A DNA stretch of 64,000 nucleotides from Humulus lupulus (Eukaryota; Streptophyta; Magnoliopsida; Rosales; Cannabaceae): contig NC_084797.1 in assembly GCF_963169125.1 (NCBI RefSeq), forward strand, positions 87,453,868-87,517,867, read 5' to 3'. The notes beneath the pieces are model-generated. The model searched no databases, was not told where the DNA came from, and was given only the letters and a program-made list of their open reading frames with translations. Every line of letters begins with the position of its first letter. Position 1 is the stretch's first letter. The position numbers and the translations under genes are program-made. This document shows, in pieces, positions 1-9,082 of this stretch.

Positions 1-1
1 A

Positions 2-466
2 GTCCTCTGGACGTATAGAACATCTCACCGAACTGCGACAGGACATACCCCATTTTCCTTAGCTTACGGATATGAGGCTATGTTACCTGTCGAGTTAGAT
101 CCCCCCTCACATCGACGTATAACATACGACCAGGACCAGAACAGCCAACTAATGATGGAGTCCCTAGACTCAATTGACGAGATACGGGAAAAGGCCCAGC
201 TCCGAGTTGCTGCGTACCAACAAAAAGTCGCCCGGTACTTTAACTCCAAAGTTAAAGAAAGGAAATTCAACGTCGGTGACTTGGTGCTACGACGAGTTTT
301 CTTAAATACCCGCGACCCCACTGCTGGAGTACTCGGACCTAATTGGGAAGGACCTTACCAGATTGAAGAAGTCCTTCATCCGGGCACCTATAAACTTGCA
401 CGCCTGAACGGAGATCTCGTTCCACGATATTGGAATGGAGAACACCTGCGCAAGTATTATCAGTGA
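2..466 (+). CDS. Integrase C-terminal end of element T pol (partial)
   Basis: The frame is open from base 2 to the TGA at 464-466 with no internal stop, so this is the 3' end of a longer gene. It starts within the last part of the integrase catalytic core (HRTATGHTPFSLAYGYEAMLPVE) and runs through the DNA-binding C-terminal domain (FNVGDLVLRR, GPNWEGPYQIEEV) to the ending RYWNGEHLRKYYQ. Endings of this WNxxHLRxYY type are common in plant Tat-lineage polyproteins. The ATG at base 80 is internal. The uninterrupted frame suggests T is not very old, although its antisense gene is now split. Confidence 0.85.
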   Translation, partial: VLWTYRTSHRTATGHTPFSLAYGYEAMLPVELDPPSHRRITYDQDQNSQLMMESLDSIDEIREKAQLRVAAYQQKVARYFNSKVKERKFNVGDLVLRRVFLNTRDPTAGVLGPNWEGPYQIEEVLHPGTYKLARLNGDLVPRYWNGEHLRKYYQ

Positions 467-1156
467 ACAGTCCTTTTTAAAGAACTGGCTTGTATTAAAT
501 TTTACTTTTTTACAAGTTTTGCAAAGAGGGTTAGCCACTTTGTATGGCTAATCGCTCGTATATGTAAGATTCTATTTTAGAATCACTCGTAAAGACATGT
601 TTAGTCCATTTTTAATACGGGATTATAAGGGACTGTGCGCAGCCAGTCATTCTTGCCAACCTTTGTGAATTTATATTTACAAGTATTTGTTCATTACGTG
701 TGTTGTTTTGCTGTATTACAATTATTACTTTTTCACCCGAGCAGAAATGTTCGAGCATGTCATGGTCAAGGCAAGTGACCAAGGACCTAAAGCTCCTCGA
801 TCACTTGGGGTAAGGCACATCGATAGGAAAGCGTACCATTAGGTATGTAAACACATGAACAAAATGAGTGAAAGCATGCTAAGGTACTTAGAGTATTTTT
901 CAAAATTTATATTTTGTTAAATCAAGCCAAAGTACTATGCTAAGTTCGGTCATACGAACAAATGCTATAATAAATGAAAATGTTATAGCATCATGATGCA
1001 ATCTTTTACACTGCAAGCATCACTGCTTGGATGTAACTGTTCAAATAAAAGGAAAAGTTTGCTGCCCATGCAGCAAATTCAAAAAAGATATTGTCTTTAC
1101 ATCACGACCCGTAGGTCGTGTAATCAAAAGAAAAAAAAATAATAAAAAGAAAAAGC
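467..1156 (+). other. Non-coding spacer between pol and the antisense gene
   Basis: AT-rich sequence with no supported ORF. Near its right end is a short perfect inverted repeat, CACGACC-CGTA-GGTCGTG (1103-1120), 37 bases past the stop codon of the antisense gene. This could be part of that gene's 3' end, but the stem is only seven pairs. Nothing else is recognised. Confidence 0.6.
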
Positions 1157-1771
1157 TCAAGAGGCATTAGGAGCAGGAGGGTCTTTATCAGCGTTCTGAT
1201 TGGCAGCATCCTCGGCAACTCCTTCTTCCTCTGCACCAGCAATGCTTGGAGAAACAGGGATCCTTGCTCTTGCCTCCTCTTCAGCCAGTTGAGCAGTGCA
1301 GCGAGCCAGCTCAGCAGTCCTAACATCTTCTGAAAGGTAGCCGAAGTTGGCGCCCTGATTGTTTTTCCAGAAGTTGTAAAAACACTGGAGCGTCGCGTTC
1401 TTATACCTTTCTAGATTCTTGGAGTTGTCAAGCGTCAGCAGCTCCACTTGGCTCTCAAGGGTGGCGATGGCCTCATTCTTAGACTTGAGCTCCTTGCCCA
1501 GTCTCTTACATTCTCGAAATTGGACTCGGCTGGACTCCTGATACTCCTCCCTCTGCTTCCTTATAGCTGCCTTCGAAGCTTCAGCCTCCGATAGCTTTGT
1601 CACCGCGGCATCCCTCTGCTGAACGATCGCCTCCAACTCCTTTGCATGCCTAGCCTCTGTAGCCGAAAGTTCTTCGGCTGCTTTCACCTGGTACCTCTTG
1701 ATAGCCTTTGCCCGAGCCTGTTCGATGGTGGCTTGGGTGCGGGTACGAGCAGCAGTTGCAGACAGCAAAGT

Positions 1772-1846
1772 CTGAGGACAGAAGATAAAGTTAGAACCTG
1801 TTGCAAAGAATAAAAGACTAAGGCCAAAGAGATAAGAAACACTTAC
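1772..1846 (-). other. Intron 3 of the antisense gene (75 bp)
   Basis: On the minus strand it begins GTAAGTGTTT and ends TCTGTCCTCAG. The coding frame is in phase 0 on both sides, right after the residues NEIAS. Its length is a multiple of three and it has no stop, so an unspliced reading is also open; the good donor and the pyrimidine-rich acceptor favour an intron. Confidence 0.7.
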
Positions 1847-1915
1847 GCTGGCTATTTCGTTCAGGGTCCTGTTCAGAATTTGGTCGACCCCCATATTCTC
1901 TGCTTCAACCATTAC

Positions 1916-2570
1916 TGATACGAACCACACCAACACTGTGATGAAACCCGACACCAAATATGGAACAGCCACCAAGAACACACGAGATTGGAATGGAACC
2001 GCGACCCAATGCTTAGCCAAGCACGAACCTTGGTATGAGGAAGACGCCACAAACGGGGATGGAATCCGTTTGATAAGTCAGGATGAACGCCACAAGGAAT
2101 CTCCTTGATAAGTTCAAAAGTTTCTTCAAGAACTCAAGAAGAAATAAACTCACAATTTCATTCAACATAATCTGATTTTTCCAAATGTTTTGGCAGTTTC
2201 CAAATGTTTTGGCAGTCCTTATAAGGACGAAAATTACATGAAAACAAGACCCTTGGTCTTCCTAATGAAACCGAAAAATTAAGGACAGCCCCTTTGTCTT
2301 CCTAATGAAAACCGAAATTAAAGACAAGCCTTTTGTCTTCCTCATGAAAACCGAAATTAAAGACAAGAGGACTATTGGACTCACACAAGTCAAATGTTTG
2401 ACTTATCACAAAATAAACAAAGACTAAAAAACGTGATTAAAAATAAAAAGACTCATTACAAGAAGCTAAATATTGATCAAGCTCCTAAACTGGTGTCCTC
2501 ATCATCCCTCCCCTCTTGACTTGGATCAACTGGAACTTGACTTGGATTTTGAGTCTTGGTGTCCTCATCA
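1916..2570 (-). repeat. 3' LTR of A (655 bp)
   Basis: Plus-strand ends are TGATACGAAC and GTCCTCATCA. It is 19 bp longer than its partner because TTTCCAAATGTTTTGGCAG is tandemly repeated near 2175-2212. It carries the A/S1-type U3, in which a second copy of the polypurine tract plus LTR start lies inside the LTR at 2491-2520. The polyprotein reading frame runs into it and stops at 2477. Confidence 0.95.
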
Positions 2571-4722
2571 TTCCCCCCCTCTTGAGAAAGATTTGACCTC
2601 AAATCGTCACCTGCATCAAAAGGACTCAAATCAGAAACATTAAAAGTAGCACTAACAGTATACTCACCTGGTAAATCGAGTCTGTAGGCATTTTCATTGA
2701 TCCTTTCTAGCACTTGAAATGGCCCATCTCCTCGAGGTAGCAATTTGGAACGTCTTTGTGCTGGGAATCGCTCTTTCCTCATGTGTAACCATACCCAATC
2801 ACCGGGATCAAAAACCTGCTTGTGACGACCCTTTGTTAGCATCAAGTTGGTTAGTGTTTAAAAGAGCCTCCTTAACCTCACTTTTTTTTGCATAAAAATT
2901 ACTTTGTTTTCTCTCGAATTTTCCCTCATTGATCGAACTCTTCTCTTTCTTTTCTCTCTCACTTGATTCGACCCTTTTCTCTCTTTGTCTCTCTTTTTTC
3001 TCACTCTCATTCATCTTTTCACTCTCCTTCTTTTGCTCACTCAATTTTTTTTTATCACTCAATTTTTGCAACCTCACTTGGTCTTCATATACTTGCTTTG
3101 GCGTCAATGGAGCTAGAGTGATTGTTCGTTGATGGAACGTGAATGAATACTTGTTGGTGAAGCCGTCATGCTGGACCCGCCGATCAAATAGCCAAGGCCT
3201 TCCTAGAAGGAGGTGTCCAGCTTGCATGGGAACCACATCACACAACACCTCATCTTCATACTTGCCAATTCGAAATGAGACTAGCACCTGTTTTGTAACC
3301 CTCACTTCACCACTATCATTCAGCCATTGCAATTTGTATGGACAAGGATGCCTAAGCGTTGTAAGCCCCAGCTTGGCAACCATGGAAGCACTAGCAACAT
3401 TAGTACAACTACCTCCATCAATAATGACACTACATACCTTGTCTCTCACATGACAACGAGTGTGAAAGATGTTCTCTCGCTGCACCTCTTCTTCCTCTTC
3501 TTTTGCTTGCAAATTCAGGACTCGCCTTGTGACTAGTGCAAGCATCTCACCAGATTCTGGTCCATACTCATTGTCAGAAGCATCTTCCAATGGTGGCATG
3601 TCAGCAAGATCATCTTCATCTTCAGAATCTATCTCTCCACTTTCTCGAATCACCATGACTCCATTGTTTGGACACTGGCTAGCTATGTGTCCTCGCCCCT
3701 GACATTTGAAACACCTTATCTCACTAGAATGAGACTTAGTAGGAGTTGTTTTACCTTGAGGTGGTGTGGCTGTGGTGGCTGGTTTTGGTGTAGATGATGA
3801 AGTGGGTTGGCCTTCTTTCTTTGGATAGTTCGACCTCCAAGGTGTTGTACTTGGATTGTGTGGGCTCGGTCTTGGCCTCGAACTTGTACTACCCCTCTTG
3901 AGCTGCCTCTCAACTTTGATTGCCATATGCACCAAATCTTCCAATTCCACATAATGGTGTAGCTCAATTGGATTAGCAATCTCTCGGTTCAACCCATTCA
4001 AAAACCTTGCCATGGTTGCCTCCCGATCCTCTTCAACATTGGCTCTAATCATAGCCATCTCCATCTCCTTGTAATACTCATCAACACTTCTGTAGCCCTG
4101 ACGAAGACCCTGCAACTTAAGGTACAGATCTCGATAATAAAGGTGGTACAAACCGTCGCCTCATCACCCTCTTCATTGCCTCCCATGTGTCAATAGGACG
4201 ATCTCCACTCCGCCTCCTGTTGATGCACAACTGATCCCACCAAACAATAGCATAATCAGTAAACTCAATGGCAGCAAGTTTTACCTTCTTCATGTCGGAG
4301 TAGTTGTGACAATCAAAAACTAGCTCCATCTTCTTCTCCCACTCAAGGTATGCTTCAGGATCACTCTTCCCCTGAAATGCTGGGATTCTCATTTTGATAT
4401 TCCCCATATAATTATCTATCTGGTTCCTAACTTCTCTATTCCCACCATACCTCCTATGGTTACCCGTCGACATCCTATCAAACTCATCATCAGAAACTAC
4501 CCCTTCTAAATCCCCTTCATTCTCATCCTCCCTTTGGTGCATCCTATTCCTCCGTGGCCTCCGTTGTGTTCCCTCTTCTACCCTATCCAACCTCTCATGT
4601 ATTTGTTCACACTCCTCCCTCAACATCCTCCTCATCTCCCCCATTAAAGCTTCAATTTGTAGATTTGGAACTGTAGGTGGTGGAGCGTCATTGCCTGCAT
4701 TTCTTTCTGTATTTTGTGACAT
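2477..4722 (-). pseudogene. gag-protease-integrase C-terminus of A, frameshifted
   Basis: Gag starts at the ATG 4722-4720 (MSQNTERNAG). It holds a retrotransposon Gag domain ([29 protein letters not shown]) and then a 2-bp deletion near 4140 breaks the frame; the reading resumes in the frame 4151-2808. That part has the zinc knuckle ([15 protein letters not shown]), the protease centre ([13 protein letters not shown]) and a Lys/Glu-rich linker, and passes from [10 protein letters not shown] straight to the integrase C-terminal domain. An extra A near 2833 shifts the frame once more; the end (VFDPGDWVWLHMRKERFP onward) is read from 2845 and stops inside the LTR at 2477. Not functional as a single protein. 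Confidence 0.9.
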
Positions 4723-6119
4723 GATTGAAAATCTGCAAAAATAAGGTTAGACTAATATGGAGAAAAATACCTCACCACACTCCCTCACGTGTTTTCACTC
4801 AAAAATTGTCACTCAAGTCCACTCGTGTTTCACTCAACTTTAATGGCTTTTACCCTCAAATAAGCTCACACCTCTGCCTTTTTCCACTCTATTTTCTTCT
4901 TTAAGCTCTTTGAAAACTAATGAAACGGTGATATGGAGGTTCCAGCAGCCAATTCTACCAAACAAACCAAACGAACACCGACGAAAACTGGTGAAAATGA
5001 CGAAAAAAATGAGGATTTTTGGAACACTTGTGTGGGGTTTTGGCCAAAAGGCCTCTAGACCATAAGGAACAAGAATAGAACAAAATTTTTTAAGAGAGGT
5101 TTCCAGACTCTTTTTTTTTTTTTTTTTGGTCTCGGATCCTCTTGAAATTAAGAACACCAAAGAACCAATCCGAAAACCAAGCAAACTGAGGTACTATAAC
5201 AGATTCAAGAACAATCCCAATAACAGAAAAATGATTATTCCCAAAATCTAATCTGTGATTCAACCAATAAGATCAAAACCAAAATAATTTGTGGCACTAT
5301 AACAGTCTCGGATTCCACAACAAATAAAGGAACCAATTGAAACCAGGGACACAATTGAAACAAGGGAATTATCAATACCAATTTCGGATTTCAAAACAAG
5401 AACATGAGAAACCCAAGGAAAAATTCGGATTTAACAATAAGAATAAGAGAAACTCAAGCCCAACTCAGATTTCACCATAAGAACAAGAGAAATCTCAATC
5501 CCAATTTCAGATTTTACAATAAGAACAAGAGAAACTCAATCCCAATTTCAGATTTCACAATAAGAATAAGAGAATCTCAATCCCAATTTCGGATTTCACA
5601 ATAAGAATAAGAGAACCTCAATCCCAATTTCAGATTTCACAATAAGAATAAGAGAAAACTCAATGCCAATTCGGATTGCACAATAAGAACAAGAGAAACC
5701 CAAAAGCACATTCGGATTTAACAACAAAACAAGAGGACTCAATGAAAATTCGGTTTTCACAATTAAGAACCCTAATTCAAGATTTTAGAAACGAAAAGAA
5801 AACAAAATAGGGGAAATTTCAGAAACCCTAATTCAATTGCAATATTTGAACAAAGAAACGAAATGGAAAAACAAGAAAAAAAAAGATAGGCAAACCGTAT
5901 GAACCTAGGCTCGGATTTCAAACAAGGAAACAATTGAAATAAGGAAAACAACAAGCTCTAGAATAGTTTCAGATTTCACAAGGAAACAAGGACAAAGAAA
6001 TCAAAACATGAGTAGATGATGAATTTTTTTATTTATTTTTAATATAGAAACACGAATTGAAAGAAAAACACAAAGTAAAGGATAGGCCAAACCGGATGAT
6101 CCTAATCTCTGATACCAAC
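4723..6119 (-). other. 5' leader of A
   Basis: About 1.4 kb between the 5' LTR and gag with no supported ORF. It contains the primer-binding site (6117-6107), a repeat array (5405-5770) and a poly-T run (5111-5127) followed by a conserved block that precedes gag in every family 1 copy. A long untranslated leader like this is normal for plant Ty3/gypsy genomic RNA. Confidence 0.8.
5405..5770. repeat. Leader minisatellite in A (~43-48-bp units)
   Basis: Tandem imperfect units built from 'cggatttcacaataagaa', 'caagagaaactcaatccc' and 'aatttcagat', about eight in a row, with unit length varying by a few bases. Homologous arrays of different length lie at the same place in B (14700-14960), C (16555-16830, inverted) and H (53530-53765), so the array is a property of the family. 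Confidence 0.8.
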
Positions 6120-6755
6120 TGATACGAACCACACCAACACTGTGATGAAACCCGACACCAAATATGGAACAGCCACCAAGAACACACGAGATTGGAATGG
6201 AACTGCGACCCAATGCTTAGCCAAGCACGAACCTTGGTATGAGGAAGACGCCACAAACGGGGATGGAATCCGTTTGATAAGTCAGGATGAACGCCACAAG
6301 GAATCTCCTTGATAAGTTCAAAATTTTCTTCAAGAACTCAAGAAGAAATAAACTCACAATTTCATTCAACATAATCTGATTTTTCCAAATGTTTTGGCAG
6401 TCCTTATAATGACGAAAATTACATGAAAACAAGACCCTTGGTCTTCCTAATGAAACCGAAAAATTAAGGACAGCCCCTTTGTCTTCCTAATGAAAACCGA
6501 AATTAAAGACAAGCCTTTTGTCTTCCTCATGAAAACCGAAATTAAAGACAAGAGGACTATTGGACTCACACAAGTCAAATGTTTGACTTATCACAAAATA
6601 AACAAAGACTAAAAAACGTGATTAAAAATAAAAAGACTCATTACAAGAAGCTAAATATTGATCAAGCTCCTAAACTGGTGTCCTCATCATCCCTCCCCTC
6701 TTGACTTGGATCAACTGGAACTTGACTTGGATTTTGAGTCTTGGTGTCCTCATCA
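6120..6755 (-). repeat. 5' LTR of A (636 bp)
   Basis: Same ends as its partner and nearly identical to it. The inner edge abuts GT plus the tRNA-Met-type primer-binding site at 6117-6107. The internal polypurine/LTR-start duplicate is at 6676-6705. A TATA-like TTATAA in U3 reads on the minus strand at about 6403-6408. Confidence 0.95.
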
Positions 6756-7110
6756 ATTACATCCTTGACGCGGTCGTTCTTCACGATGAGCGCAAGGTGG
6801 TCTTTGGCTGCTCGTAGGGCGCGGCTCGAGAGTTTGGCCCCAAGAGTTTCTTCCCGCTTGTTTTGTTCCTTGCTGAGCGCAGCCGGAGGGTTCATCAGAG
6901 CAGGAGGAGTCTCCTTCTCAGCAGGAGCTGGAGGATGAGCAGAAGTTTGCCCAATTGGTACGTCCTTGGAAGGATCTTCTGTTCGACTCTTTTTGGCAGG
7001 TCCCTGGCTTGTTTCGCCGTTGTGTCTCCTTGATGACTTTCGCCGGAGTTGAGGAACTTCCTCTTCCTCCTCAGCCTGGAATAGGTCGAAGACGTTGGGA
7101 GTGCCCATAT

Positions 7111-7196
7111 CTGCATATAAGTAAACACATGCAAAGGGTAAGATAAAGGCAGATGAAATCCTTATCAAACGGAAAAGAAGGTCACAAAGTTAATAC
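7111..7196 (-). other. Intron 2 of the antisense gene (86 bp)
   Basis: On the minus strand it begins GTATTAACTT and ends TTACTTATATGCAG. Removing it joins the phase-1 end of exon 1 to exon 2 in frame. Unlike intron 3, its length is not a multiple of three and the reading frame stops inside it, so splicing is needed for the two halves to be one protein. Confidence 0.7.
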
Positions 7197-7851
7197 CCGA
7201 GCTACAACTACTGATCACTACACTATTGACTCTATTAGTCATACACTCATTATCTGGCATGAAGAAGTTTGGCCCTAGATTTGGAGTAATCTGGAAGGGG
7301 GCGACATCAAAATAATTAGCCACCCCCTGATAAAAAGGATGTAGCGGGAGCACAGCCCCCGCCTCTATGTGGTACTGAGACCAAGCATTGTATACACCTC
7401 CGGGGAGGTTAGCCCTTTGGTCTGCAGTAGGAATTTTGAGAGTGACCCCTGTGAGAGGATACTTCCTAAGATAATTGGCAAGCATCCTGGGAGTTACAAG
7501 GCTGGTCGGGGAGAAATACCACTCGACATCAGGCAGATTCTGATGGCGAGGGCGGGCTCTAGTTTGGATGTTAGGGTCAGGAGCAGGATTGTTTCGGCCA
7601 CTGGTCGAAGGAACCCCAGCCTGTGAATCAGGCTGGCCAGTAGGGTTTGGATTATCGTCGGATTCAGGTCTTTTCTTGCCTAGGGATTTAGAGCGTGCCA
7701 TTTGAGGAGGAGAAGGACGAGGTCTGGAGGAAGATCGTGAGAAGGGAATCTCGTGAATTTGGTCGGCTGGTTGTTCTTCGCCTTCGAGCAGCTGGGCGAG
7801 AAGATCGTCGTTGATGGGCCGTTCACCTCCCCACAAATCTGGCATCAAAGT

Positions 7852-8079
7852 CTGCAAACAGAAGAATGGGGAGGTGAGGATAGAGAATTTTTAAAGGCTT
7901 TTTAGAATAGCGCTGGTCGAGTTTAAAAGTCAAGCTTTTATACAACAGCATTCTACAAAAAGCTAAATCTTTCCACACGAACAGTTTGAGAAACGGATTA
8001 AAAGACATTCTACTCACAAGCATCTCAAACCAGAAGCATGCATTATGAAAATTTGAAGCATAAGGATTCAAAAACTTAC
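7852..8079 (-). other. 5' UTR intron of the antisense gene (228 bp)
   Basis: The minus strand shows a consensus donor, TTTTG|GTAAGTTTTT, at 8080/8079 and an acceptor with a pyrimidine stretch, TTCTGTTTGCAG, ending at 7852, seven bases before the first ATG of the coding exon. The upstream exon (about 8225-8080) has no long ORF and would be 5' UTR. Leader introns of this kind are typical of plant genes. Confidence 0.6.
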
Positions 8080-8250
8080 CAAAAGGATGGTCGTGGAGAC
8101 TGGTATGAGTCTTCGGAAATCAAGGAACTCTCGAGCTGAGTCTTGAAAATACAGAAGAACGGTCTCCGGGAGAAGATTGAAGCTCTAGTTTTTAGGGTTC
8201 CTTGAGAAGGCAATGGCGTGCGTAAAAAGAAAAAGGGAAGTTTGGAGATG

Positions 8251-8258
8251 TTATATAA
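8251..8258 (-). promoter_or_regulatory. TATA box of the antisense gene
   Basis: The minus strand reads ACTTATATAAC here. It lies about 30 bases before the presumed start of the 5' UTR exon and about 410 bases before the first ATG, and is well placed as the core promoter of the antisense transcript. Confidence 0.5.
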
Positions 8259-8490
8259 GTTTGTCTGTGGCATAAAAAAGGTGTAATCATCAGTTTCCCT
8301 TTTTCAAAGTATGGGGAAGCGGAATAGCTGTCGAATTATTACTGGGGAACCGAAAAGTCATGATTAGACAGGAGTAGGTTGCTTTTTCCAAGAACACACG
8401 AAGGGTTCTAACACGTATGGTGGGGTTACCGAAGAGTCGTTCGCTCAAAAGTTTATTTATTGCTTGTAATAAATAAACTTGGGGGGCAAA
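8259..8490 (+). other. Upstream flank of the antisense gene and polypurine tract of T
   Basis: No coding content is seen. The last bases (8479-8490, TTGGGGGGCAAA) are the polypurine tract where plus-strand DNA synthesis of T would start, directly before the 3' LTR. Promoter elements for the minus-strand gene may lie here, but none is specific enough to name. Confidence 0.6.
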
Positions 8491-9082
8491 TGTTATCCAA
8501 AAAAATTGGCATTGATGACGTGGCAAGTGATCCCTGGACACGTGGCTGACATCTGGAGGAACTCTGCTAGTGTATCGACCAGAAGGTACATTATAAGCAG
8601 GAGGCGGCCCAGTCTCACCTACGACCAGTCTGGTCGATAGTTCCGCATGCAATGTAATATTACTATAAAGATCTTTGTAAATCCCGAATTTAACTCACAC
8701 AATCTCCTGAGTATCCGATTATTCAGGGGAGAATATCTGTAACAATCTTTTGTAATCCCCCTTGAGCCTATAAATAGAGAAAGATAGCTCAAGGAAGGGA
8801 CCTTTGGGCTTTCGAATTACTTAAGAGTAGTGTAATTCTATTTGAAATATTGTATTGTTCTTTGAGGTTGGTGAAACTCATTGAACCCTTGTTCTTTGAT
8901 CACTCCTTTGATTCTCATATCAATAACAATCTAAGTGGACGTAGGTCATTACCAGATCTTGGGGCCGAACCACTATAAAATATCGTGTTCTTATTATTTT
9001 TGTCATTCGATTCTTTTCAACGCATTCATTCACATCAAGCATATTCTGACTCCGTGCCATTTGACCAAAATCTGGGTCAACA
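8491..9082 (+). repeat. 3' LTR of element T (592 bp)
   Basis: It begins TGTTATCC straight after the polypurine tract and ends GGTCAACA, so the ends are the inverted pair TGTT/AACA. A TATA box (TATAAATA, 8769-8776) gives the expected U3 promoter. At 9083 the sequence changes to the interior of family 2 element V, alignable with Y from about 36922. The other LTR is outside the window, so no divergence can be given. Confidence 0.75.

Larger units (their letters stand above)
1916..6755 (-). mobile_element. Family 1 element A, non-autonomous, complete
   Basis: Complete 4,840-bp LTR retrotransposon. The TSD ATTAC (1911-1915 and 6756-6760) is perfect. Minus-strand order: 5' LTR (6755-6120), primer-binding site TGGTATCAGAG (6117-6107), long leader, gag-protease, fused integrase C-terminus, polypurine tract (2586-2571), 3' LTR. 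RT, RNase H and the integrase core are missing. The LTRs differ by a 19-bp duplication and only a few substitutions, so the insertion is fairly recent. The host site is exon 2 of element T's antisense gene. Confidence 0.95.
1157..7851 (-). pseudogene. Antisense extra gene of element T, split by element A
   Basis: A spliced gene reads opposite to T's genomic RNA. Exons: 7851-7197 (first ATG 7845-7843), 7110-6756 continuing at 1910-1847, and 1771-1157 (TGA 1159-1157). Both coding introns have GT-AG ends, and the frame stays open across them once A and one TSD copy are discounted, giving about 560 residues. The N-terminal part is Ser/Pro/Arg-rich. A region around 7500-7270 with motifs such as PLTGVTLKIP and LHPFYQG resembles the Transposase_28 ('putative gypsy type transposon') family. 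Exon 3 is a long Ala/Glu/Lys-rich coiled coil ending PPAPNAS. The function of this family is unknown. A is inserted in exon 2, so the gene is broken. Confidence 0.75.
1..9082 (+). mobile_element. Tat-lineage Ty3/gypsy element T, 3' portion
   Basis: This is the 3' part of a large LTR retrotransposon whose 5' end lies before the window. In order it has the end of pol on the plus strand (2-466), a non-coding stretch, an antisense gene (7851 to 1157, promoter near 8251), a polypurine tract (8479-8490) and the 3' LTR (8491-9082). A pol end followed by an antisense extra gene is known in the Tat lineage (for example Grande gene 23); the lineage call rests on that layout and on the style of the integrase end. 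It lies in the decayed interior of family 2 element V, which resumes at 9083. Element A (1916-6755) is nested in it. The 5' TSD is not visible. Confidence 0.8.

Noticed and set aside
1900..2050. An apparent N-terminus (ASSSYQGSCLAKHW...) running into the coiled-coil exon of the antisense gene
   Set aside because: It is the U5 end of A's LTR, read by chance in frame with the exon; it has no ATG and the TSD marks the junction.
3139..3453. A recurring 104-codon ORF (also at 12525, 18581, 30434, 58112)
   Set aside because: It lies exactly antisense to the protease region in each family 1 copy and recurs only because the copies are homologous; there is no sign of its own start signal or selection.
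5108..5130. Poly-T runs as tails of SINE or processed pseudogene insertions
   Set aside because: They occur at the same leader position in several family 1 copies (also 14485, 32380, 53450) without a TSD of their own, so they belong to the element.
5405..5770. Regularly spaced repeats that could suggest a CRISPR-like array
   Set aside because: Repeats are contiguous, imperfect and inside a eukaryotic retrotransposon leader; there are no unique spacers or cas genes.
8655..8663. TAATATTAC, the geminivirus origin nonamer
   Set aside because: No flanking stem, iterons or Rep gene; it lies in the LTR of T and is a chance match in AT-rich DNA.
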